Below are positions 22,825 through 33,311 of a stretch of DNA of 60,000 bases, piece after piece. The DNA is taken from contig CM043960.1 of the NCBI GenBank assembly GCA_014529385.2, forward strand, positions 27,669,896 to 27,729,895. Direction: 5' to 3'. The stretch is from Adiantum capillus-veneris. Taxonomy: Eukaryota; Streptophyta; Polypodiopsida; Polypodiales; Pteridaceae. Made by a program: the position numbers and the translations under genes. The number at the start of each line of letters is the position of its first letter. Position 1 is the stretch's first letter. Under the pieces are notes generated by a model that ran no database searches, was not told the DNA's origin, and was given only the letters and a program-made list of their open reading frames with translations.

Positions 22825-24165
22825 CACTAGGTTGGTAATGGGACACTTTTATGTCCTGGGACACTTTTATGTCCTCTTAAGTGACCATTTTCCTTGAATT
22901 ATGTCAAGAGTTTCAAAATGGATTTTCAGGTGCTATCTATCTAGAAAGTTTTCTCATGAGCTGAAAAAAACTCGACATTGTTTTGGAATATCAATTCCAT
23001 CTTTAACCTTGTCCTTGCACAACATTTTGCAACCTAAACTCTGTGAAAAAACGGGTCCTGTTTTTGGCTTTTTTCAACCTTTTGCAACTATACCACTCTA
23101 GAACCCATGTCTTGTGAGGCCTATAATGCTAGAGAACTATCTTTAGTAGTCCTCAACATGTTCTGATGCTTCTAGGGAGAAATATATGTTAATGTTGTAA
23201 ATTATGACCAAATTACAAAAATTGACAAATCCTGTTTTTTAACCAATTTTAGCTCTTTTATGATTTTTTTGGTGGCTTTCATGATATCCAAATGCAGTTT
23301 TGATTTTCTATGTGGCGTATTGTAACATAAAGCTAATATTCCTTGAGTTTTGGGGCACCTAATACCCTATTTTTCATAGTACACAATGATGGTTGATTTT
23401 TTCAATTATAGAAGAAAACAAAACATTCTAGTATATCAAGTATAACTTTCTCAATATTGCTATTTTCTTGTGACAACTATATGAATTTTGTAGGTAGTAA
23501 CCATATCTAGTCATAAGGATCAAATTTGGGTAGATATTGAATAGTTTCTATGGGATTCTATAGCTCATAATGTTGAACGCAGTTTTTTCATGTTTGCTGT
23601 ATTTAGCACTTCATCTTTGTCCCCAAGATTCCCCTTGGTAAAAGATGTGTCATGATTTTGACATGTTCCATGGCTCCTTATGAACCTAAAGCCCAATAGG
23701 GAACTAATAAAACATGCATATATTATTTGTATTGAGCGTGGCTATAGAAACTTTGATGATAGGTTCGTAGAATGGTACAAATTCAACTTTTTTGTACCTA
23801 TTTCTTTTGACAAAACAAAAAATAGTGAGTGAGAAGCAATCATATGTTTTGATCACCAACCCATTGAAGTTAACTAGAGAATTTATCTCAAGTCCTACAA
23901 AAATCCCTAACCTTATTTTTATGCAACAAAACGTAAGAAATGACTATTTTGATGAAAATGTACTGGTCAATCAACTTTGGAGGCTTGGTGTGACCAAAAG
24001 ATGAGAAATTTTACAAGTTTCTTATTTTTTCCATGTGTAGTAGGCCTTGATCTATAACCTCATGAAAGGATTTTACAAAATGAGTGGATCTACTATGGTT
24101 TTGGAGGTTTTTTTTCAAAACCCTGAAAGGACACTTTTATGTCCTGTTAGGTTACCAACCTAGTG
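22825..24165. mobile_element. TTAA-flanked TIR transposon, copy 1 (non-autonomous)
   Basis: A 1341-bp block absent from the same place in the nested copy (compare 31258-31280). It is flanked by TTAA at 22821-22824 and 24166-24169; the empty site has one TTAA. The ends are perfect 14-bp inverted repeats, CACTAGGTTGGTAA. Near both ends lies the imperfect palindrome GGACACTTTTATGTCC, twice in a row at the left end (about 22850-22884) and once at the right (24129-24144). No transposase is recognisable; the longest frame (23792-24004) is short and of unknown meaning. The CACTA start recalls En/Spm elements, but the 4-bp TTAA duplication differs from their 3 bp. It was inserted after the copy 3 leader was in place. 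Confidence 0.85.
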
Positions 24166-24404
24166 TTAAGTATCTACACCCACGGCTCAAAGTGGTTAAT
24201 TATAGAGAGTAGAGGAGTAGGTCTAACATAGCAGAGTTTCCGAGGGCTAGCTCCTTTCGGACTTCTTATGGCTCAATAATGGTAAAGCCGTAGGCAAGTC
24301 TAAAAAGACTCCATTATTAAGTCCAAAGCTCCCCAGGTGTGCACCATACCCCTACATAGTGGGCTCAACAAACCGATAATAGATCCCACTTCCACTTACC
24401 CTAA

Positions 24405-26027
24405 TGTAATGGAATTTGCCTATTCAATTTGAGAATAGCGTAATTTAATGAGAGTACTTTCAAGAAATGATTTTGTGAGAATAGCGGGTAGACATAATTG
24501 AAGATAGCAACATAATCATAGCAATTAGTTAACTTGGCATAGACAATACTTTTGCAAGAGAGAGAGTTTAGAGAACATGACAACAATTGAGGACCGGATT
24601 TATGTGGAGCCGGTCCCCCCTCCAATAGGCATTTGTATTATGATTTCTCCCATAAAGAGAGACTTGTTACAATACAGTCTTTGTGTTCCTTGTGACCTAG
24701 GTGATGCCATGAAGATGGAAGGCTTCATGCACCACAAACATAACATAAACTTGAAGAAAGCTTTAACTATCCCAAGCTTCAGTCCCAAGACCTCAAACAC
24801 CTTCGAAGGTGGAGAGAGCTAGCAGGGAATGAGGGTAGGGAAGGGAAGAAGAAACATTTCGTAAGAGAAAGAATTAGTTCCTCACTTATCATACTCTTGT
24901 TGCTAGCATACATAATAGCATAGTAATGAAGAAGAAGGAGATGGCAAGCTTAAGCATTGAAGCATGGATCTTGGTTGGATTTGCACTCCATAGCCAAGAG
25001 TGTTGGTGTAGGCTCTCAACCTCTACTTGCTTGGAGAGGGAGCTCTTGCACTTTGCATAGCACACAATGAGAGTGATTGTGAGTGTGTGTGGGTGAGTAT
25101 ACCCCTTAGGCACCCCCCTAGCTTGCTTGGGTCGACCCCCCCTTGTAGCTCATGCGTGAAGCTCTTGGACCCCTCCAGGCCTAGCCAATCACAAGCAGGA
25201 GCCATTACAAGCAACATGGGTAGCCTTGGGACAAGTGTCCCCCTTTCCCCTTTGAGAGAGAGGACTTGATAAATGCTAAAACAATTAGATAATTCATGTA
25301 ATTTATCATTGGACCCCTTTGAAGCTTAGCCAATAGGCTTCAAGCAACACATGAAGGTAACATGGGTAGGGGCCTGACATGTGTCCTTGCTGCCTCTTCA
25401 AGTTGGGGCTTCCCTTGTGTGTGTGAGTGGGTGTTCTCTCTCTAGCTCCTAGGAAAAGGGCTCGCCCCCCCTCTTGTAGGAATGATTTTGACTTTAGGTG
25501 ATCAAGCACCTTACTCATCAAGCATGACAAAGCACTTGAACTAGGGGGTGTTCCCACAAGCATCTCAGGCAAGCTTCTCAAGGCACCTCAAGTACCTTAA
25601 TCATGCAGCAAGTCAAGCACCTCAAGCATGGAGCCAGTCAAGCACCTCAAGCATCTTAATCAAGCACCTCAACCATGAAAAACACCTCAAGCATGACAAG
25701 CACCTCAAGCAGGACAAGCACCTCGAGCTTGGGCCGGGTTCCCACCTCAAGCTCAGCCCTAGCTTACTTAAGGTCAAAAGGACTTTTACACACATTTATT
25801 GGAGGTCTTCAATGAAGCTAACCCTAAGGTCTTATGCTCCATTGGTTAGCCTTGCTCTTTGATAGACCATCTCCCTTTTGGGCCCCTTTACATTGGCCCC
25901 GTGTTGAGATAGATCTAAAAGCACATACCTATATCTTCACACTTGTTCCCGTTTATTCTCCCACATTAAGTGATCAATTTAATATGAGAAAATCATTTGG
26001 GTTAGTTAGATATTAGATTTTATGACA
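24405..26027 (-). repeat. 3' LTR of the nested element
   Basis: 1623 bp, TGTCATAA...CCATTACA in element orientation. It lies directly after the polypurine tract and ends at the CCTAA duplication. It includes the degenerate CTCAAGCAY minisatellite at about 25560-25720. Confidence 0.93.
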
Positions 26028-26040
26028 TTACCTCTCTCTT
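26028..26040 (-). other. Polypurine tract of the nested element
   Basis: Minus-strand AAGAGAGAGGTAA (one pyrimidine) directly abuts the 3' LTR. It is the expected second-strand priming site. Confidence 0.6.
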
Positions 26041-26386
26041 GAAATCATAGTCGTCCTCGACTATGAGGTAGAAGAGATAAAGTCTTAGTCATTAGTCAAT
26101 CGTACTTAGTGGGTAAAGGATCCCTTTTTACCCTACGACATCTTTCCAAGATGGATGACTAATCCATTTGGTGCTTGGGAGACATAGCTGCCGCAAGCAT
26201 GTCTGCTCTTTAGTCCATTTCATTCTCCCAAAGTAGAGTGACAAATTCTACTTGGTGTTTGAGAGACGTCGTGATCACAAACATGATTCTAAGCATGCAT
26301 ACTAGTTAAATTTGTGCACAATTAAAAAAAGGACTAGTCATATAAGACAAAAACATGAGTTATTTAAAAGAAATTTGTACATTTGC
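26041..26386 (-). other. 3' untranslated region of the nested element
   Basis: About 350 bp between the pol stop and the polypurine tract, conserved in copies 2 and 3. I see no coding content. Confidence 0.6.
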
Positions 26387-29300
26387 TTACTCTAATGTAG
26401 TATTGTAAGCATTGACAAGGTTCATACTATCCTTAAGTTGTACTCCTTGCATCCATTTAGCATCTTCAAAAGGATAATTTTTGAACTTAATAAGATACCG
26501 TCGGATAATCTTACCATGTCGTAGTACCTTGTCTTCATGCCGAAGGATAGCTTCGGGTTGTAGCACCTCTTCTTGGTCTTCAACTTCGGGAGGGTCTTCA
26601 ATAATTGGTTCAATTGGTGGCTCTCCTTTGTAGGGCTTAAGTAAGCTTACATGAAAGGCATTGTGTATAAGCCAATGGTTGGGCAACTTGAGTTGATAAG
26701 CCGTCTCATTGATAGGCTTCAAGATTTGGAAAGGACCATAGTATCTTTTTGCTAGTTTAGCATAATACTTTTGATGGCCCGTAGGATTTTTGCCCGTCGT
26801 TTGCCTTAATCGAGTCTTAGGAAACTTGAGTAAGACCCAATAATTTTCTTTGAACATTAAGGCTCTTCTGTGCTTATCAGCAGCAGCTTTTGGCCTTTGT
26901 TGAGAGATGGCTATAGCCTCCCTAATCTTTTGAAAAGATTCTTGTAGGTCACGGGTATACTCATCGGCGGCGAAGATCTTCCCATGTACTTTCAGTAGCA
27001 AGGGACTTTTAGGTCTTCCTTCTATGATCTCGAAAGGTGCTTTGCCCGTAGAAGTATGTACAGTATTATTGTAGGCATACTCTACTAGCGGTAAATACTT
27101 TTCCCATTGTGAGCGTTGATCTACTTCGGTAACATAAGTCTTGAGTAGATCGAGTATCGTAAGATTGGCTATCTCACTTTGGCCATCCGTTTGTGGGTGA
27201 TAGGCCGAAGAGAAATTCAATCTTGTTCCTAGATTTTCAAAGAGACCTTTCCAGAAATTACTGGTCATTCTAGGATCTCTATCTGACACGATGGATGTGG
27301 GTAATCCATGGTGTTTGAAAATCTGAGATATGAAGAGAGTTGCCATTTGATGTGCCTTAATAGTCTTTTTGACAGGAATAAAATGTGCTTGCTTGCTAAA
27401 CCTGTCGACTATTGTCCATATTCCTGTATTCCCATGGATAGACTTGGGTAATCCAAAGATGAAATCCATGGATATACTCTCCCATGGTGAATTTGGAATA
27501 GGCAATGGCTGGAGTAATCCATGTTGCTTCCCTCTATCATACTTGGTCTTTTGGCATACTACACATTTTGAAACATACTCTTGTATGTCCACTTTCATGG
27601 TAGGCCAATAGAAATACGTCTCTACTCCTCGGAGAGTAGGTTGAATACCTCTATGCCCTGCATATGGAGGAGCATGGGATTCATACATAACCTTCTCACG
27701 AAGGGAATGGGTAACACATAGCCTATTGCCGTGGAGAAGATAACCATCCTGCAAGGTGAATGGTTCCTCTTTCTTCCCCAAAGCAAGGGCTGACATTATG
27801 TCTCTAAAGTCAGGGTCAGTAGCATACTCATCTATCATAGAGGATAGATCATTGTGAGTAGCTATAGACACCGCATTAACTTTTGGTCGTCGTGAAAGTG
27901 CATCGGCAACTTGATTGTGCTTACCAGCTATGTGAGCAATATGGAAATTAAATTGCGAAAGAAAATTTGCCCACCTCATTTGTTTGTCGGAAAGCTTGGT
28001 TTGCGTCATGAAATACTTGAGACTTTGGTGGTCGGTTCGTAGGATAAATGCAGTCCCCAATAGGTAGTGCTTCCATGTGTCTAGGGCATGTAGAACAGCT
28101 AAAAGCTCTTTCTCATAAATGCCCAAGACTCGTTCATCACCATTGAGCCTTCCGCTCTCATATGCTATGGCATGCCCTTCTTGAAGCAAAACTGCTCCAA
28201 GGCAATCACCACAAGCATCACATTGGACCTCAAATGGCTTTGAGAGATCCGGAAGCACGAGGACTGGTTGGGAAGTAAGCTTCTCTTTGAGTTTTTGAAA
28301 AGCATTTTGCTCCTTAGCAGACCATACAAACTTAACGTTCTTCTTGGTTAAGTCGTGTAGTGGTCCTGCTACTTGAGAGAATTTTGCTATGAAGCGTCTA
28401 TAGTATGCACACATACCAATAAAGCTTCTTAGCTCATGTAGATTCCTTGGGTTAGGCCATGATTTTATTACCTCTAACTTTGATGGATCCATAGGAATAC
28501 CATCGTGAGAGATAATATGGCCTAGATATTGAATCTCTTGAAGGAAGAATTCACTTTTCTTTTGGTTGAGAAAAAGTTTGTTCTCCCTCAAGGCTTGAAA
28601 AATCACTTGGAGATGTTGCTTATGTTCCTCCAAAGACTTGGAGTAGATGATGATATCATCGAAGAACACTCCAGTGAATTTTCGATATGGTCTAAAAATT
28701 TTCTCCATCAAACGATTGAACGTAGCTGGTGCATTAGTCAAGCCAAAAGGCATGACTAGATATTCATAAAGACCAAATGTTGTGCGAAACGCGGTCTTTA
28801 AGATATCCTCATCCACTATCCTTATTTGATGATAGCCACTCTTAAGGTCAATCCTACTGAAGTAGGTAGAGCCTTGTAGCTTATCAAACAGATCTTCTAC
28901 CTGAGGTACGGGAAATCTGTTTTTGATAGTGATATGGTTTAGTGCTCGATAGTCCACACACATACGGTATGTACCATCTTTCTTTTGCACTAAAAGGACT
29001 GGAGAACAAAAGGGAGAGGAACTAGGCCTCACCATCCCTTTGTCTACCAGCTCTTGTACTTGCCTCATGATCTCCTCTTGTTGAGCTTGTGAGACTCGAT
29101 AAGGAGGTTTGTTAGGCGGTGAGCTTCCTGGAAGGAGCTCAATACGATGGTCATCATCCCCTCGTTTTGGAGGTAGGTCCATAGGGATATCATCGATGAA
29201 CACATCTTGGAATCCTTTTAGAAAAGTAGACAAGTCTAACTCTTCTTGATTCCTATCATTTTCATTTGATGAAACATTATTAGCTTTTAGAGACTCTTTG

Positions 29301-29970
29301 ACATAAATCATGTACACAGAAACTGAGCTCTTCATTGATTTATCAAAAGAAAGAGGATTTACAAGTGGAATAGTGCGACCACGCTCACTAGCATCTATAT
29401 ACATGTTCTTTCCCCTGTAGATGATGTAAATTCTCCTTTCAGGGAACTTCATGTTGGCAGCCATGTGATCAAACCATGGTGCCCCTAGGATAACATCCTG
29501 ATGTTGGAGGGGAGAGATGAAGAAGTCTTCTTTGTCGACATAGCTTTGGACATGAAGCCTCAACTTCCCAATCAAGGGAGTAACGGAGGCTTGTTGTCCC
29601 TTGAAAGCTGCATCAGCTGTTACTATATCTCCCATCTCAAAAGCTTGAATGCCCAACTTGGTGGCCAACTCTATTGATATGAAGTTGAGAGTAGAGCTAG
29701 GATCAAACAAGATGAAGGCATCATACTCTCTTACCTTTCCCCAAGCATAGGAGAGTGATGATCCTTTGCAATGAGCATCCTCTTTTGGAGCTTCGATGGT
29801 GGAAGCCCTAGGAGTCTCATTGCGAGTATTCTTCTTGGGGCAAGAACGATAGCCATGTCCTTGCTCCCCACACTTGAAACACTTAGGGTCCTTGCGAAAA
29901 GCTTCAAGCTCTTCAGGAGAGAGTTTGTTTTTACCTTTGTAAACTCCCTTCTCCTTGGACCGTTCTCCTT
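26387..29970 (-). CDS. Pol polyprotein (protease, RT, RNase H, integrase, chromodomain), nested element
   Basis: The open frame is at least 1107 codons to the stop at 26387, and continues upstream through the protease N-terminus and zinc knuckle to a frameshift near 29970. Order, with residues counted from 29710: protease remainder 1-100 (active site DPSS at 3-6, Ser replacing Gly); RT ~170-420 with catalytic FFDD near 348; RNase H ~490-610 (CDACGDC, EKELLAVL, RTDHQSL); integrase zinc region ~675-720 (HAPPYAGHRG, CVVC) and DDE at about 746, 808 and 845 (SMDF, SDRD, QSEI); GPY/F-type region; chromodomain ~1055-1105 (RYLIKFKNYPFEDAKW). The chromodomain places it among chromoviruses, where it is thought to target integration to marked chromatin. 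All catalytic RT, RNase H and integrase residues appear present. Confidence 0.92.
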
Positions 29971-30690
29971 GGACCGATTGTTGTTGTTGTTGTTGGAAGT
30001 GCCTTGGGAATTATTTTGAGCATTGGATTTCCCCTTTGCATCATTTTTATCTTTGTTTTCCATGGGCTTGACATTACGTCTAGCCCCTTGATGGAAATTG
30101 ATGCGTGAAGCAACCATGGTGTGGTGGATTACTTCGGTAATAGTACCGGGCCGTTGAGAGTTGATATATTCGGCCATCTCTTCAGGTAATCCCGCACAGA
30201 ATTGTTGTCTTTGCTCGGCAAAGTCTATCTTTTGAAAGACAGTAGCTTTGAGATGTAAATCCCAAAACTTATCTACATACTTGTTGATAGACTCATGAGA
30301 GAGGAGCTTCAAGCCGCGCCATTCGGTAAGAACTTTATCTTTAGTATCGCTTGGAAGAAATTGCTTCATGATGGAAACTCGTAGAGTTTTCCATGTCTTT
30401 GGGGCTTCTCCATTGCCACGAAGGCTAGCCCACCATTGACGAGCTGATTTTTGGAAGTGCATAACTACATGGCGTAGCTTGGAGGACTCTGTGAAGCCCT
30501 CGTCCCCAAAGGCCGCATCAAATTGCTGGATGAAGGCCAACACTTTGTCGGTAGCACCAAAGGTGCCATCGTAGGTGAGAAAAGAGATACTCTTTCCTCC
30601 CTCCTTGAACTTCTTTAGCTTTTGTGACCTTGGACATGTAGGAAAAATGATTTGCGATGTCCTCCCCTCTTGTATTCTCTAGGAGAATAG
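29731..30690 (-). pseudogene. Gag capsid and nucleocapsid region, nested element
   Basis: The capsid core is well preserved (AFIQQFDAAFGDEGF, KLRHVVMHFQKSARQWWASL, KVLTEWRGLKLLSHESI, QFCAGLPEEMAEYINSQ), matching retrotransposon gag. A 14-bp tandem duplication (ttctccttggaccg, about 29953-29980) just after the poly-Asn run shifts the frame, so the zinc knuckle (CFKCGEQGHGYRSC in the restored reading) and the protease are read in the pol frame. Upstream it is out of frame with the gag N-terminus. Gag from this copy would be truncated before its knuckle. Confidence 0.82.
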
Positions 30691-31180
30691 CCATAACTTT
30701 CATCGGAAGAGAAGGAAAGTGAAGAAGAAGGAGAAGAGGGTGACCTCTTCCTAGCCCTTTTCTTCCTTTGTTTCCTCTCATTTGAGAGTGATGAGGAGAA
30801 GGACTGTGGGTTGCTCTTTTCCTCTTGGGAGGGGTAGGCGATCGTCTAGACCGCCTTCTTCGTGGAGCCACATCTTCAGAAGAACTTAGACTTTCATTGC
30901 TTTCTTTCTCTTTGGATTCCTCCTCTCGAATGGGAGAGAGTCTTCTTTTGGGACTCTCTTCACGAGGCCTCCTAAGCTCTCTCTCCTCTTGGAGAGGAAG
31001 GGAAATTCCATAAGCACGAAGTTGTTGAGTAACTTCGGCTTGCAAGGTAGGGTTGCCCATAGCTTGTTGCAACCTAGTCACAAGATAATTCACAAACATG
31101 GGAGCATCATCATTAGCACCTTCATGTGCAAAATCAAAGCTATCAATGTTCATTCTACTCTCTTGATTATTGTCAGCCAT
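30690..31180 (-). pseudogene. Gag N-terminus, nested element
   Basis: The ATG is at 31178-31180 (MADNNQESRMNIDSFDF). An acidic N-terminus is followed by a highly basic Arg/Ser/Pro linker (PRRRRSRRSPTPPKRKR). A 4-base loss near 30778-30782, relative to the other copies, shifts the frame, and the T-run at about 30648-30652 shifts it again, so the formal open frame (30518-31180) ends in meaningless sequence. The stretch 31197-31582 is leader with no gene. Confidence 0.82.
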
Positions 31181-31582
31181 GATAACAAAATTTTATGTAT
31201 GTACTTAGTGTATGCTTTGGCAATTCAAAACCTTAGTTTCCACTCCTCTTAGCCTTTGAAAATCGGCTCTTAAGTATCTACACCCACGGCTCAAAGTGGT
31301 TAATTATAGAGAATAGAGGAGTAGGTCTAACATAGCAGAGTTGCCAAGGGCTAGCTCCTTTCGGACTTCTTATGGCTCAATAATGGTAAAGCCGTAGGCA
31401 AGTGTAAAAAGACTCCATTATTAAGTCCAAAGCTCCCGAGGTGTGCACCATCCCCCACATAGTGGGCTTAACAAAACCGGTATTAGATCCCAGTTCCACT
31501 TACTCTATTATAATTAACAACATCAACCATTTATAGGCTACTTAAGGACCTCTCTTCTTAATCAAGAAAAGAGAAACCAAAT

Positions 31583-31594
31583 GCTCTGATACCA
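31583..31594 (-). other. tRNA-iMet primer-binding site, nested element
   Basis: Minus-strand TGGTATCAGAGC, one base from the 5' LTR end. It is the standard plant initiator-Met primer site. Confidence 0.92.
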
Positions 31595-31595
31595 A

Positions 31596-33219
31596 TGTAA
31601 TGGAATTTGCCTATTCAATTTGAGAATAGCGGAATTTAATGAGAGTACTTTCAAGAAATGATTTTGTGAGCATAGCGGGTAGACATAATTGAAGATAGCA
31701 ACATAATCATTGCAATTAGTTAACTTGGCATAGACAATACTTTTGCAAGAGAGAGAGTTTAGAGAACATGACAACAATTGAGGACCGGATTTATGTGGAG
31801 CCGGTCCCCCCTCCAATAGGCATTTGTATTATGATTTCTCCCATAAAGAGAGACTTGTTACAATACAGTCTTTGTGTTCCTTGTGACCTAGGTGATGCCA
31901 TGAAGATGGAAGGCTTCATGCACCACAAACATAACATAAACTTGAAGAAAGCTTTAACTATCCCAAGCCTCAGTCCCAAGACCTCAAACACCTTCGAAGG
32001 TGGAGAGAGCTAGCAGGGAATGAGGGTAGGGAAGGGAAGAAGAAACATTTCGTAAGAGAAAGAATTAGTTCCTCACTTATCATACTCTTGTTGCTAGCAT
32101 ACATAATAGCATAGTAATGAAGAAGAAGGAGATGGCAAGCTTAAGCATTGAAGCATGGATCTTGGTTGGATTTGCACTCCATAGCCAAGAGTGTTGGTGT
32201 AGGCTCTCAACCTCTACTTGCTTGGAGAGGGAGCTCTTGCACTTTGCATAGCACACAATGAGAGTGATTGTGAGTGTGTGTGGGTGAGTATAACCCCTAG
32301 GCACCCCCCTAGCTTGCTTGGGTCGACCCCCCCTTGTAGCTCATGCCTGAAGCTCATTGGACCCCTCCAGGCCTAGCCAATCACAAGCAGGAGCCATTAC
32401 AAGCAACATGGGTAGCCTTGGGACAAGTGTCCCCCTTTCCCCTTTGAGAGAGAGGACTTGATAAATGCTAAAACAATTAGATAATTCATGTAATTTATCA
32501 TTGGACCCCTTTGAAGCTAAGCCAATAGGCTTCAAGCAACACATGAAGGTAACATGGGTAGGGGCTTGACATGTGTCCTTGCTGCCTCTTCAAGTTGGGG
32601 CTTCCCTTGTGTGTGTGAGTGGGTGTTCTCTCTCTAGCTCCTAGGAAAAGGGCTCGCCCCCCCTCTTGTAGGAATGATTTTGACTTTAGGTGATCAAGCA
32701 CCTTACTCATCAAGCATGACAAAGCACTTGAACTAGGGGGTGTTCCCACAAGCATCTCAGGCAAGCTTCTCAAGGCACCTCAAGTACCTTAATCATGCAG
32801 CAAGTCAAGCACCTCAAGCATGGAGCCAGTCAAGCACCTCAAGCATCTTAATCAAGCACCTCAACCATGAAAAACACCTCAAGCATGACAAGCACCTCAA
32901 GCAGGACAAGCACCTCGAGCTTGGGCCGGGTTCCCACCTCAAGCTCAGCCTTAGCTTACTTAAGGTCAAAAGGACTTTTACACACATTTATTGGAGGTCT
33001 TCAATGAAGCTAACCCTAAGGTCTTATGCTCCATTGGTTAGCCTTGCTCTTTGATAGACCATCTCCCTTTTGGGCCCCTTTACATTGGCCCCGTGTTGAG
33101 ATAGATCTAAAAGCACATACCTATATCTTAACACTTGTTCCCGTTTATTCTCCCACATTAAGTGATCAATTTAATATGAGAAAATTATTTGGGTTAGTTA
33201 GATATTAGAATTTATGACA
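31596..33219 (-). repeat. 5' LTR of the nested element
   Basis: 1624 bp, TGTCATAA-type start (here TGTCATAAATT) and CCATTACA end in element orientation, followed on the right by the CCTAA target copy. It is nearly identical to the 3' LTR. Confidence 0.93.
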
Positions 33220-33311
33220 CCTAATATAATTAACAACATAAACCATTTATAGGCTACTTAAGGACCTCTCTTCTTAAGCAAGAAAAGAGAAACCAAACGC
33301 TTTGATACCAA
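33220..33311 (-). mobile_element. Leader remnant and primer site of tandem copy 3
   Basis: These 92 bp complete copy 3 on the far side of the nested insertion (ctaatataattaacaac matches 9602 and 16308). The primer site at 33299-33310 reads TGGTATCAAAGC on the minus strand, one change from the family form. Confidence 0.88.

Larger units (their letters stand above)
18028..24399 (-). mobile_element. Internal region of tandem copy 3 (left part; continues at 33220-33311)
   Basis: Collinear with the nested copy from the polypurine tract to within about 90 bp of the primer site. At that point the nested element (24405-33219) interrupts it; the remaining 92 bp and the primer site are at 33220-33311. 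It is also interrupted by the TIR element at 22825-24165 and lacks about 0.5 kb of RT. The stretch 18028-18420 is untranslated 3' sequence. Confidence 0.88.
24405..33219 (-). mobile_element. Nested full-length chromovirus (same family as the array)
   Basis: 8815 bp between a perfect 5-bp target duplication CCTAA (24400-24404 and 33220-33224). Both LTRs are present (24405-26027 and 31596-33219), with TG...CA ends, a tRNA-iMet primer site and a polypurine tract. It interrupts copy 3 of the array 92 bp before that copy's primer site. The two LTRs differ at only about a dozen places that I can see, so it is the youngest retrotransposon in the window. Pol is open throughout; gag carries frameshifts. 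Confidence 0.93.

Noticed and set aside
24889-25269. Overlapping frames inside the chromovirus LTRs, repeated in all copies
   Set aside because: They recur only because the LTR is repeated; they lack motifs and are broken differently in each copy.
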